Assembly: GCF_024169315.1 (NCBI RefSeq) | Contig: NZ_JALJWR010000001.1 | Span: 6,374,501 to 6,438,500, forward strand | Length of the DNA: 64,000 bases | Reading direction: 5' to 3' | Source of the DNA: Pseudomonas migulae | Lineage (GTDB): Bacteria; Pseudomonadota; Gammaproteobacteria; Pseudomonadales; Pseudomonadaceae | Part shown: piece by piece, positions 32,247 through 40,795 of the stretch | Layout of the letters: each line of letters begins with the position of its first letter | Numbering within the stretch: the stretch's first letter is position 1 | Program-made: the position numbers and the translations under genes | Notes under the pieces: generated by a model | The model's database searches: none | What the model saw: the letters and a program-made list of their open reading frames with translations, nothing else | Told to the model about the DNA's origin: nothing

Positions 32247-33623
32247 ATGCCTTCAGTTGATATATCGCCATCGTTGAGCCTGCGCAAGCGAGCGATATTC
32301 GCCGGAGCCTGGAATCTCGGGGCACTGGTCACGTCTCAGGCCATGCGCCTGGGCGGCAACCTGATCATGGCTCGCCTGCTGATGCCAGAGATGTTCGGCA
32401 TCATGATCATCGCCACCACCGTTTCGGTGATCATCCATTTGCTTTCCGATGTCGGCTTGCGCCAGAACATCATCCAGAGCCCGCGGGGTGACGACCCGGT
32501 ATTTCTCAATACCGTGTGGACCGTGCAGATCGTGCGCGGTTTTGTCCTGTTTGCCACGACACTTCTGATCGCAGGCTTCGCCTGGTTTGCGCAGGCCATC
32601 CAACTGTGGTCGCCCGAATCCACCTATGGTGCACCCGAGTTGCCGCTGGTGCTGGCCATTACCGGTTTCTCCGCAATCATCTATGGTTTTCAGTCGACAA
32701 AAGTCGACGTGGCCGTTCGCTCATTCCAGCAAAAGAAAGTCGTGCTCGCCGAGTTTGCGTCCCAGATTGCCGGCCTGCTGGTGATGCTGGTGATCGGTTA
32801 CTTCACCCGGTCTATCTGGTCGCTGGTGGGGGCGGGTCTGGTCTCCGCTCTGGTCAGCCTGCTTCTGGGGCATTTCTGGTTTCCGGGTCCGCCTAACCGT
32901 CTGTTGTGGGATCGTAGTGCGCTCCAGGAGCTGGTCGTCTTCGGCCGGTGGATATTGTTGTCTTCGGCAGTGGGCGTACTGGCCATGAATGGCGATCGCA
33001 TCTGGTTCGGCGGCAGCATGTCGGCCGCCGAACTGGGTGTCTACTCCATTGCCGTGCTGATTCTGGGGGCTATTACCCTCGGTGTGCAGAGGCTGGTTGG
33101 CGCCGTGGCGTTGCCAGCCTTCGGCGAAGCGGCAAGAAGCAATGACACCGTGCGGCTGCGCTCTTTGTATGACCGCTTCAAACTGATTGTCGACATCGCC
33201 TTGCTGTTTATCACCGGACTGTTGTGGGTCATCAGTCCTTTGATCATCCACTGGTTATACGACGAGCGTTATGCCGAGGCCGGCAGCATGATGGCCGTGC
33301 TTTCAGTGTCTTTCTTCACCTTGCGCTATGGCATCGCGCATCAAGCGTGGCTGGCGCTGGGACTCACGAAGTACCAGGCCATGGATAACATCATCCGCGC
33401 CGTCTCGTTATGGGTGTTGCTGCCGGTGCTGCTGGCCATTGGCGGGGTGAAATACGCCATTTGGGGTGTCGCGCTGCATACGTTTCCTACACTTGTGCTA
33501 ATTGTTTACGTGAACTGTCGTATAGGGCTGTTCGATCTCAAGCGTGAGCTGGTTGTGCTGCCAATGTTGCTGGTCGGAGTGTTGTGCGGGGAGTTGGTGC
33601 TGGGCATTGCCGAATGGCTTTGA
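32247..33623 (+). CDS. Oligosaccharide flippase (Wzx, MOP superfamily)
   Basis: A 458-residue polytopic protein of the polysaccharide transporter (PST) group. About 12-14 hydrophobic segments and the start RKRAIFAGAWNLGALVTSQAMRLGGNLIMARLLMPEMFGIM are typical for family members. It should flip the lipid-linked repeat unit across the inner membrane. ATG 32247 is preferred over the frame start at 32193 because the conserved first helix follows it. It opens the plus-strand assembly block and is divergent from the polymerase gene. Confidence 0.9.
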   Translation: MPSVDISPSLSLRKRAIFAGAWNLGALVTSQAMRLGGNLIMARLLMPEMFGIMIIATTVSVIIHLLSDVGLRQNIIQSPRGDDPVFLNTVWTVQIVRGFVLFATTLLIAGFAWFAQAIQLWSPESTYGAPELPLVLAITGFSAIIYGFQSTKVDVAVRSFQQKKVVLAEFASQIAGLLVMLVIGYFTRSIWSLVGAGLVSALVSLLLGHFWFPGPPNRLLWDRSALQELVVFGRWILLSSAVGVLAMNGDRIWFGGSMSAAELGVYSIAVLILGAITLGVQRLVGAVALPAFGEAARSNDTVRLRSLYDRFKLIVDIALLFITGLLWVISPLIIHWLYDERYAEAGSMMAVLSVSFFTLRYGIAHQAWLALGLTKYQAMDNIIRAVSLWVLLPVLLAIGGVKYAIWGVALHTFPTLVLIVYVNCRIGLFDLKRELVVLPMLLVGVLCGELVLGIAEWL

Positions 33624-33745
33624 TTTGATCGATGTCACTTGCTGCTTTCAACGCCTTGGCGGAACGTCATCCTTTTGGGGAGTGATGGGGTTCGCTGTGT
33701 AGCTGAAAATACAAACGCAAACTTAATGTCGTGGGGCTTTGAATC

Positions 33746-33940
33746 ATGAGTGGACTTGATTTGAATACCTCTGTGATGGGGCGCAGAGACTTCCTCCAGG
33801 CGTTTGCCGTATTGAGTCTTGGGGGGATGACATTTGGATTGTCCTCACTCCTTGCTCCGCCTTCTTCTGAAAAAAACGGGTTTGTCGTGGTCAACGGCTG
33901 GGTGTTGCCTGCCCAGTATTTTCGGCAAACGCGCACATGA
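33746..33940 (+). CDS. Tat-signal mini-protein coupled to the GMC oxidoreductase
   Basis: A 64-residue protein with a twin-arginine signal: GRRDFLQAF followed by a hydrophobic helix (AVLSLGGMTFGLSSLLA). The short remainder contains FVVVNGWVLPAQYFRQ. Its ATGA overlap with the next gene indicates translational coupling. The GMC enzyme has no signal of its own. In the known FAD-glucose dehydrogenase and gluconate dehydrogenase complexes a small Tat subunit carries the GMC subunit through the Tat pore, and this protein may be a minimal version. At 64 residues it is much shorter than those subunits. Confidence 0.75.
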   Translation: MSGLDLNTSVMGRRDFLQAFAVLSLGGMTFGLSSLLAPPSSEKNGFVVVNGWVLPAQYFRQTRT

Positions 33941-35400
33941 TCAAAGATTACCAATCGCAGAAAGAACTGCGCGACCGCTATGACTTTTGCATCATCGGGG
34001 CCGGGCCGGCGGGCATCACGCTGGCATTGCGCCTGGCCGGGGGTGGACGTCGCGTGCTGCTGATCGAGGGCGGGGGGCACGAGTATTCGCAGCCCTCGCA
34101 AACCCTCTATAACTGCCCCTCGACAGGGATGAATGTCTACGCGGAAGAAACACGTCTGCGCTTTCTTGGCGGCACATCCAACCACTGGGCGGGGCGTTGC
34201 CGGCCCTTCGAGAAGTCAGATTTTGACATTGCGCCTCCCATCAAACTGCCCGGCTGGCCCATCGCATTCTCCGAGATCGAGCGTTATCTGCCAGCGGCCA
34301 TGGCCATTGTGGATCTCCCGTCTGATACGGGATTCAAGGCCATCAATGCCTCCATGGATGGCAACGACTTTGTAGCGGACCGTTTTCTGCTGAGCCCGCC
34401 GACGCGATTTGCACAAAAATACGCCAAGGAACTCCAAGAGACCGAGGGGCTTGATGTCTTCATCAATTGCAACTGCGTCGATCTTGAGTTTGATGGCAAG
34501 ACCGGCCGCATCGCCTCCATCGTTGTGTCGGATTACGACAGGCACCGGGAGCGAGTGACGGCAAAACAGTTCATTCTGGCAACGGGCGCCATCGAGAATG
34601 CCAGGCAGCTGATGAACAGTGAGTCGCTTGCATCCGCGGGTGTCGTCAGCAAGGACGGTTTGGTCGGCAGATGTTTCATGGAGCACCTGAACCTCGACCT
34701 GGGGACTTTCATCCTGGAAGAGGGGCAGAGTACCGAACCTCGACAGTACTTCACGACCGACGCGTTTGTAGCGCAATATCAGTCAGGCAAAGGGAATGTG
34801 TCTGCATCACTCCTGGCGCAAGTGCAGGCCTACGGGCGAATGGCGGCCATCAAGGATTTTCTGGAGAACCTCGCCTGCGATGCCGGGGTGGCGCACAAGA
34901 TCGATTTCATTACCCGGTTCAATTGTCCCGGGGACGGGGTGATTACCACCCTGATCGAACAGTTTCCCAATCAAAACAGCCGCCTCACGTTGCACGATGA
35001 ACGGGATGCATTGGGGATGCGCAAGGTCAGCATCAATTGGGAAGTGACACTCGAAGACAGACATACCATCAAGTGCATAGGGATGGAGGTGGCGAAGTGT
35101 TTTGCCGACACGGGGCTGGGCTTCGTCAAGCTCGATGACTACGTGTATGACCTCGCTGTGCCCCTGAAAGTGGCGCCCCACGCGCATCATATGGGAACCA
35201 CACGGATGGCCTCGACACCCGAATCCGGAGTGGTCGACGAGAACTGCAAAGTGTTCGGCACCGATAATCTTTACGTCGCGGGCAGCAGCGTTTTCGCTAC
35301 AGCCGGTGCGAGCAATCCGACCATGCCTCTTTTGCAGCTTGCCCTGAGGCTGGCAGACCATCTTAATCATCAAGCGGGCCCGGCGGGCAGGTATTCCTGA
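33937..35400 (+). CDS. GMC-family FAD oxidoreductase
   Basis: A 487-residue flavoprotein. The ADP-binding motif is FCIIGAGPAGITLALRLAGGGRRVLLIEGG at about 14-43. The C-terminal GMC domain has HHMGTTRMASTPESGVVDENCKVFGTDNLYVAGSSVFATAGASNPTMPLLQLALRLADHL, with the His-Asn catalytic pair in HAHHMGT and ASNPTM. It should oxidise an alcohol group of a sugar or sugar polymer. It overlaps the Tat mini-protein gene by four bases and is probably exported with it. In this locus it may oxidise a sugar of the polysaccharide; the electron acceptor is not evident. Confidence 0.9.
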   Translation: MIKDYQSQKELRDRYDFCIIGAGPAGITLALRLAGGGRRVLLIEGGGHEYSQPSQTLYNCPSTGMNVYAEETRLRFLGGTSNHWAGRCRPFEKSDFDIAPPIKLPGWPIAFSEIERYLPAAMAIVDLPSDTGFKAINASMDGNDFVADRFLLSPPTRFAQKYAKELQETEGLDVFINCNCVDLEFDGKTGRIASIVVSDYDRHRERVTAKQFILATGAIENARQLMNSESLASAGVVSKDGLVGRCFMEHLNLDLGTFILEEGQSTEPRQYFTTDAFVAQYQSGKGNVSASLLAQVQAYGRMAAIKDFLENLACDAGVAHKIDFITRFNCPGDGVITTLIEQFPNQNSRLTLHDERDALGMRKVSINWEVTLEDRHTIKCIGMEVAKCFADTGLGFVKLDDYVYDLAVPLKVAPHAHHMGTTRMASTPESGVVDENCKVFGTDNLYVAGSSVFATAGASNPTMPLLQLALRLADHLNHQAGPAGRYS

Positions 35401-35475
35401 TACTACAATCAAAAAAACCAGGGTGTTTCTGGCTCTGGCACGGATGAGAATCGCAGGATTTGTGAGGCTGACAGG

Positions 35476-36087
35476 ATGATAAGGCTGGCAAGGCGTGCTG
35501 TAAGTTTTTTCGTCAACAAAACGGGGCGGGGGCGCTGGATCTTTAAACGGTTTTGTAATCCTGACGGGTTCGAGTGGGCTCGATATCTGGCGCGCTGGGG
35601 ATCGCTGCATTCCGTCGGCAGCAATGTGTGGATCAATGTCGGTTGCAATATCGCTGACCCTTCGCTGGTGCGCCTCGGCAACAACATCGCTTTATCGGAT
35701 TGCACCCTGTTCTGTCACGATGGAGCCGTTTTCTTCTCCACTCTCTACAACGTAAAACTTGATTCTGTCGGCCCCGTCGACATCCGTGACAACTGTTTTA
35801 TCGGGCACGGTGCGATCATCATGCCGTGCGTGACCATAGGTCCGGGTTCAATTGTCGCCGCAGGTGCTGTCATCAGGAAAGATGTCCCGCCGGGTGTCGT
35901 GGTCGGGGGCAATCCAGCGAGAGTTTTTTGCACCGTTGAAGACCTGATGAAAAAATTCGAGGCGCGTTGCAACGACTATCCGTGGATGGACCTCATCAGA
36001 GAGCGCACCGGTAGCTATGATCCAAGTCTGGAGTCGGCGCTTATGGAAATGCGAGTGGAATACTTTTTTGGCGAGTCACCTAAATGA
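35476..36087 (+). CDS. Hexapeptide-repeat acyltransferase (first of two)
   Basis: A 203-residue left-handed beta-helix acyltransferase. Hexapeptide-like repeats run from about 50 to 145 (VGSNVWINVGCNIADPSLVRLGNNIALSDCTLF, DNCFIGHGAIIMPCVTIGPGSIVAAGAVIRKDVPPGVVVGGNPARVF), with the usual loop and HGA segment carrying the catalytic His. It probably transfers an acetyl group from acetyl-CoA to a sugar hydroxyl in the repeat unit. It overlaps the next glycosyltransferase gene by four bases. Start ATG 35476 is preceded by GAGGCTGACAGG. Confidence 0.88.
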   Translation: MIRLARRAVSFFVNKTGRGRWIFKRFCNPDGFEWARYLARWGSLHSVGSNVWINVGCNIADPSLVRLGNNIALSDCTLFCHDGAVFFSTLYNVKLDSVGPVDIRDNCFIGHGAIIMPCVTIGPGSIVAAGAVIRKDVPPGVVVGGNPARVFCTVEDLMKKFEARCNDYPWMDLIRERTGSYDPSLESALMEMRVEYFFGESPK

Positions 36088-37040
36088 CCCGTACTCCCCT
36101 TGATGTGCTGGTGGTCAACTACAACACCGCGAATCTGTTGCAGCCGATGTTTGATGCATTGCGCCAACCCAACAGTGCGGATCCCACGCGCTATCTGGTC
36201 GTGGACAACGCCTCGGCCGATAACTCCCTGGAGCGCCTGGAAAATGTTTGTCCGGAAGCGTTGCTGCTGGCCAATGAAAAAAACGTGGGTTTTGGTCGTG
36301 CCAACAATCAACTCGTTGAACACCTGCAGGGCAAGTACGCCTTGCTCATCAACACCGATGCTTTCGTTGCTGCGGACACCCTGAACAAGACGCTCGATTA
36401 CATGGAGGCTCACCCGGATTGCGGTGTCCTCGGCGTTCGGCTGGTCGGCCGGGAAGGTGATCTGCAACCTTCGTGTCGCTTCTTTCCGACCCCGCTGAAT
36501 GTGTTCCTCTCGCGTACCGGGCTTGAACGGTTTTTCCCCGTGGTGAAGAGGGTGGATGACATGGACTGGGATCACGCCTCGGTCCGTGAGTGCGACTGGG
36601 TACCTGGCTGCTATTACCTGATCCGCCGGGAAGTCATCGACCAGGTGGGTTTGTTCGATCCGCGCTACTTCCTTTATTACGAGGAGGTCGATCACTGCAA
36701 GCGCGTCAAGCAGGCCGGCTGGAAAGTGGTGTATTACCCGGACACCACGGTGGTGCATATCGGTGGTGAAAGTGCCAAGACGGTTGTCGAGCTCAATGCG
36801 GTCAGTCGACAGATACCCAAGATGCAGATCGAAAGCGAACTGTTGTATTTCCGCAAGCACCACGGTCTGCCCGGTCTGGCCCTGCATATGTTTCTGGTGT
36901 GCCTGGGCGACCTGATTCTGGCGCTCAAGGCGTTATTGAAAGGTCGCGGCCGAGCCGCCATCGGCGCGTGCTGGCAACATACGCGTGCCACCTTTGCGCT
37001 GCTGCGCGAGACCAAATTCGCTACCCAACCAACACGGTAG
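36084..37040 (+). CDS. Glycosyltransferase family 2 (rhamnosyltransferase-like)
   Basis: A 318-residue GT2 enzyme with a GT-A fold: VLVVNYNTANLLQPMFDAL at the start, VVDNASADNSLERL, then ALLINTDAFV as the DxD-like metal site, DWVPGCYYLIRREVIDQVGLFDPRYFLYYEEVDHCKR as acceptor site, and a C-terminal helix that may dock to the membrane. Relatives add rhamnose or similar sugars. It overlaps the acyltransferase gene (ATGA). The sugar cannot be told from sequence alone. Confidence 0.9.
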   Translation: MTRTPLDVLVVNYNTANLLQPMFDALRQPNSADPTRYLVVDNASADNSLERLENVCPEALLLANEKNVGFGRANNQLVEHLQGKYALLINTDAFVAADTLNKTLDYMEAHPDCGVLGVRLVGREGDLQPSCRFFPTPLNVFLSRTGLERFFPVVKRVDDMDWDHASVRECDWVPGCYYLIRREVIDQVGLFDPRYFLYYEEVDHCKRVKQAGWKVVYYPDTTVVHIGGESAKTVVELNAVSRQIPKMQIESELLYFRKHHGLPGLALHMFLVCLGDLILALKALLKGRGRAAIGACWQHTRATFALLRETKFATQPTR

Positions 37041-37048
37041 AGCCATTC

Positions 37049-37600
37049 ATGTTCGAAAACATACGTGCGGACTTGCGTGCATACGCGGGTGATTGGGGGG
37101 CTCAGGGTTTCTGGGTGATGGTGGTTTATCGCTTCGGACGCTGGCGCTACGGCGTGCGTCCGGCGCTCTTGCGCAAGCTGCTCTCCTTTATCTACAAAGT
37201 GCTCTACAAACTGGTGCAGATTCTCACGGGCATCGAGCTGCCTTGTGAAGTCGTGGTCGGACGCAACTTTGTCATCGATCACTTCGGCGGCATCATCATC
37301 AGTGGGTACGCACAGTTCGGTGATGATTGCCGGATCCGCAATGGCGTGGTCGTGGGGCTGAAGAATGTCAATGATCCGATCGCCCCGGTATTCGGCAATA
37401 ACGTTGATATCGGCACCGGGGCCAAGGTGCTGGGCAATATCCGCATTGGCAACAATGTCGTGATTGGTGCCAATGCCGTGGTGCTGACCGATGTTCCGGA
37501 TGACTCGGTGGCAGTGGGCGTGCCCGCCACTATCAAGAGAAGGCAGCCTGCAGAAGCAACAGCGTCCTCCCTGGACACTTCCGACTGCGACGCCAAGTGA
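37049..37600 (+). CDS. Serine acetyltransferase-like hexapeptide acyltransferase (second)
   Basis: A 183-residue protein with a CysE-like start (MFENIRADLRAYAGDWGAQGFWVMVVYRFGRWRYG) and hexapeptide repeats from about 75 to 165 (VGRNFVIDHFGGIIISGYAQFGDDCRIRNGVVVGL, NNVDIGTGAKVLGNIRIGNNVVIGANAVVLTDVPDDSVAVGVPA). The His in IDHFGG is the likely catalytic residue. In polysaccharide loci such CysE relatives usually acetylate sugars. It starts eight bases after the glycosyltransferase stop and overlaps the next gene by four bases (GTGA). Confidence 0.9.
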   Translation: MFENIRADLRAYAGDWGAQGFWVMVVYRFGRWRYGVRPALLRKLLSFIYKVLYKLVQILTGIELPCEVVVGRNFVIDHFGGIIISGYAQFGDDCRIRNGVVVGLKNVNDPIAPVFGNNVDIGTGAKVLGNIRIGNNVVIGANAVVLTDVPDDSVAVGVPATIKRRQPAEATASSLDTSDCDAK

Positions 37601-38583
37601 ACCCCATGGCGATCGGCATGGGGGTCATTGTTATCGGTCGCAACGAAGGCCTGCGACTTGAGCGTTGCCTGGTTTCGCTGGTCGGTGCGGCAGAGCAGGT
37701 GGTCTATGTCGACTCGGGTTCAACGGACGATTCGGTGCAGATGGCCAAGGCGCTCGGGGTCGAGGTGGTCGAGCTGGATATGTCGATCCCGTTTACGGCG
37801 GCGCGTGCGCGCAATGAGGGATTTGCCCGCCTGCAACGACTGCTGCCGGCCATTCGTTACGTACAGTTCGTCGACGGTGATTGCGAGGTAGTCGAAGGCT
37901 GGTTGACCCGGGCACAGGCCTTTCTCGATGGCCGGCCTGAAGTGGCGGTGGTCTGTGGACGGCGCCGCGAACGTTTTCCGCAGCGCTCGATTTACAACTT
38001 GCTGTGTGACCTGGAATGGGACACGCCGGTAGGTGAAGCCAAGGCCTGTGGTGGCGACGCGTTGATGCGGGCTGATGCCTTCAGCGAAGCGTGCGGGTTT
38101 CGAGCGGACCTGATCGCCGGAGAAGAACCCGAATTGTGTGTGCGCCTGCGGGCGAATGGATGGAAGGTCTGGCGTCTGGCTGAGGAAATGACCTTGCACG
38201 ATGCGGCCATGACCCGCTTCGGCCAGTGGTGGCGGCGTACATTACGTGGCGGTCATGCCTTTGCCGAAGGTGCTTTTTTGCATGGGGCTGCACCGGAGAA
38301 ACATTGGCTGCGGGAATCGCGTCGTGCCTGGTTCTGGGGCCTGGGTGTGCCGCTGGCGACGGTGATCGCGATGTTGATGGTGGGATGGTCCGGGCTGCTT
38401 TTGCTGCTGGTCTACCCCTTGCAAGTCGTGCGCCTGGCTCGCCGGGGCGATAGATCCCCCCGGGAAAACTGGCTGCTGGCTTTATTTCTCGTGCTGGGAA
38501 AATTTCCCGAGATGCTCGGACAAGCCAAGTTTCTTCTGAACAGATTCGGCACCGGCAAAACCGCGTTGATCGAATACAAGTGA
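37597..38583 (+). CDS. Glycosyltransferase family 2
   Basis: A 328-residue GT2 enzyme: VIVIGRNEGLRLERCLVSL, VYVDSGSTDDSVQMAKAL, YVQFVDGDCEVVEGWL with the DGD metal site, and AGEEPELCVRLRANGWKVWRL. A C-terminal hydrophobic segment (PLATVIAMLMVGWSGLLLLLVYPL) anchors it to the membrane. The start may be GTG 37597, overlapping the previous stop, or ATG 37606 or 37618. The sugar is unknown. It lies in the assembly block between an acetyltransferase and the DUF535 gene. Confidence 0.88.
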   Translation: MNPMAIGMGVIVIGRNEGLRLERCLVSLVGAAEQVVYVDSGSTDDSVQMAKALGVEVVELDMSIPFTAARARNEGFARLQRLLPAIRYVQFVDGDCEVVEGWLTRAQAFLDGRPEVAVVCGRRRERFPQRSIYNLLCDLEWDTPVGEAKACGGDALMRADAFSEACGFRADLIAGEEPELCVRLRANGWKVWRLAEEMTLHDAAMTRFGQWWRRTLRGGHAFAEGAFLHGAAPEKHWLRESRRAWFWGLGVPLATVIAMLMVGWSGLLLLLVYPLQVVRLARRGDRSPRENWLLALFLVLGKFPEMLGQAKFLLNRFGTGKTALIEYK

Positions 38584-38590
38584 GACGTCC

Positions 38591-39580
38591 ATGAATAATT
38601 GGCTGCTATTGAAGAGCGTGTTTTCCTTGCACGCGGGCTATTCGTTAAGAGCCCTGAAAAACAAGCTGAAATTATTGGTTTTGATTGGACAGAACTGGTC
38701 GGGGCTCAATGTGTTTTTGGGGCGCATGTCGAACGCCCTGGGCAAGTCCGGGGTCGAGAAGTTGGGAATTGATTGTATCGGTGTCGTTCATTGGCCCTAC
38801 ATCAGTAAAAACTGGAGCGCTCAGGATCGATTGGGCGTGCTGGCTTCGCATTACGAAGTCATCACAACAAGCTGCCCGCAATTATTGCTTTTCGGGCGAA
38901 ACGAAAGTCTGGTGTTGAGTGACTTGTCGGCATTCTCCCCGGGTTGTTTCCTGGTGCTGGATCGTCCGACGTGGTTCATGCGTGAAGGGGAGCTGGTACT
39001 GAATTTGTTTCAGGGTGAGCTGCGTATTGCATCCATCGCGTTCACCTTGTGCCGCACCGACAATGAGTTATGTATGTTCATCGGCGCCGTCCAAGGGATA
39101 CACAAAGGCGTGGAGAGTGATCTGTCGTTGAGTATCTACAGGGACCTGACAAAGGATTTTGAAGGCTTGCGACCAAGAAGCTTCCTTATTGAAGTGATCA
39201 AGTACCTTGCCACGAACCTCGGTGTCGAAAAAATCCATGCGGTAGGGGATGGGTATCGCCACCATCGTCATCCGTATTTTGGTGCTGAAAAATCTCAGGA
39301 TCTGGCGGCAAATTACGACGTGATCTGGTTGGAGCACGGCGCGACGCCTTCAGAGCGCGAGGACTTTTTCGAGATTCCCATGGAACCGTCCAGAAAACCG
39401 CTCGACAGTATTGTTGCAAAAAAACGTGCCATGTACCGCCGACGCTATGAGCTTCTGGATGACACGTTCAGAAAGATAGACAGTGTTTTGTCAGCCAGTT
39501 ACAGCAAGCGGTGTGACATTCCTGATAGCCGTACGACAGTGGAATCACCTGCAGCAATAACCCTCCGCAACGACAACTGA
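38591..39580 (+). CDS. DUF535 (VirK/YbjX family) protein
   Basis: A 329-residue protein with the DUF535 layout: SQ(D)RLGVLASHYEVI, FREGELVLNLFQGELRIASIAFTL, IGAVQGIHKGVESDLSLSIYRDLTKDFEGLRPRSFLIEVIKYLATNLGVEKIHAVGD and the end SIVAKKRAMYRRRYELLDD. Family members such as VirK and YbjX of enterobacteria affect envelope properties and peptide resistance, but their reaction is unknown. A place inside a polysaccharide assembly block, eight bases after one glycosyltransferase and 12 before another, suggests a role in modifying or linking the polymer. The GC content and codon use are slightly lower than in its neighbours. Confidence 0.85.
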   Translation: MNNWLLLKSVFSLHAGYSLRALKNKLKLLVLIGQNWSGLNVFLGRMSNALGKSGVEKLGIDCIGVVHWPYISKNWSAQDRLGVLASHYEVITTSCPQLLLFGRNESLVLSDLSAFSPGCFLVLDRPTWFMREGELVLNLFQGELRIASIAFTLCRTDNELCMFIGAVQGIHKGVESDLSLSIYRDLTKDFEGLRPRSFLIEVIKYLATNLGVEKIHAVGDGYRHHRHPYFGAEKSQDLAANYDVIWLEHGATPSEREDFFEIPMEPSRKPLDSIVAKKRAMYRRRYELLDDTFRKIDSVLSASYSKRCDIPDSRTTVESPAAITLRNDN

Positions 39581-39592
39581 GCCTGGGTTCCT

Positions 39593-40795
39593 ATGCGCAT
39601 CGCTTACTTCATCAATCAGTACCCCAAGGTCAGCCATAGCTTCATTCGTCGCGAGATTCTGGCGGTGGAGCGTCAGGGTTTCGAGGTCCAGCGTATCGCG
39701 CTACGTGGCTGGGACGCCGAGTTGGTGGATGCCGAGGACGTGTCTGAACGGGATAAAACCCGGTATGTATTGCAGGACGGAGTCAAAGGGCTGATAGGCC
39801 CCGCGTTGCAGGTATTGCGCGCCCAGCCGCGACGCTTCTTTTCGACACTGTGGCTGGCGTTACGCATGGGCCGGCGTGCTGATCGCGCCTGGCCGTATCA
39901 CGTGGTTTATTTGCTTGAAGCCTGTCGCTTGCTGATTTGGTTACAGGCGTTCGGCGCCAGGCATGTGCATGCGCATTTCGGCACCAACTCCACCGAGGTG
40001 GTCATGCTGGCCAACGCACTCGGCGGGCCAGCGTACAGTTTTACTGTGCACGGGCCGGAAGAGTTCGACAAACCGCAGTTCATTCATTTGGGCGAGAAAG
40101 TACGGCGCGCGGCGTTTGTCGCGGCGATCAGCTCTTATGGCCGCAGCCAGTTGTTTCGCTGGGTGGATCATTCGCACTGGGCCAAGGTGAAAGTGGTGCA
40201 TTGCGGCCTGGAGCGGACGTTTCACGATGTGCCGCCCGTTGCCGTGCCGTCCGTGCCGCGTCTGGTTTGCGTCGGTCGCTTGTGTGAGCAAAAGGGCCAG
40301 TTGCTGTTGCTGGAGGCCGCGCGCATCCTGGCTGTGCAAGGCGTAGAGTTCGAGATCGTACTGGCCGGCGATGGGGAGATGCGCGGGCAAATCGAAGCCT
40401 TCATTGCACAGCATGGTTTGCAGTCGAAGGTGCGAATCACCGGCTGGATCAGCAGCGACCAGGTGCGTACGGAAATTCTTGCCGCGCGGGCCCTGGTACT
40501 GCCCAGCTTTGCCGAGGGTTTGCCGGTGGTCATCATGGAAGCCATGGCCTTGCGCCGACCGGTGTTGACGACGTATGTGGCGGGCATTCCCGAGCTCGTG
40601 CGCCAGGGTGAGAACGGCTGGCTGTTTCCTGCTGGCGAAGTGGAGGCGCTGGCGGCGGCGATGGCGGACTGCCTCGCGCAACCTGTCGAGGCGTTGCAGC
40701 GAATGGGCGAAGCAGCCTGGCAGCGGGTGGTGGAACGCCACGATATCGATACCGAAGCAGCCAGATTGGCTGATTTATTCAAGGCGCAAGCATGA
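39593..40795 (+). CDS. Glycosyltransferase family 4
   Basis: A 400-residue GT-B enzyme. The N-terminal domain starts RIAYFINQYPKVSHSFIRREI, with HVHAHFGTNSTEVVMLANALGGPAYSFTVHGPEEFD. The C-terminal domain has RLVCVGRLCEQKGQLLLLEAARIL and the E-x7-E motif in SFAEGLPVVIMEAMALRRPVLTT. Relatives are colanic-acid-type glycosyltransferases (WcaL/AmsK group). It overlaps the next gene by four bases (ATGA). It should add one sugar to the lipid-linked repeat unit on the cytosolic face. Confidence 0.92.
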   Translation: MRIAYFINQYPKVSHSFIRREILAVERQGFEVQRIALRGWDAELVDAEDVSERDKTRYVLQDGVKGLIGPALQVLRAQPRRFFSTLWLALRMGRRADRAWPYHVVYLLEACRLLIWLQAFGARHVHAHFGTNSTEVVMLANALGGPAYSFTVHGPEEFDKPQFIHLGEKVRRAAFVAAISSYGRSQLFRWVDHSHWAKVKVVHCGLERTFHDVPPVAVPSVPRLVCVGRLCEQKGQLLLLEAARILAVQGVEFEIVLAGDGEMRGQIEAFIAQHGLQSKVRITGWISSDQVRTEILAARALVLPSFAEGLPVVIMEAMALRRPVLTTYVAGIPELVRQGENGWLFPAGEVEALAAAMADCLAQPVEALQRMGEAAWQRVVERHDIDTEAARLADLFKAQA

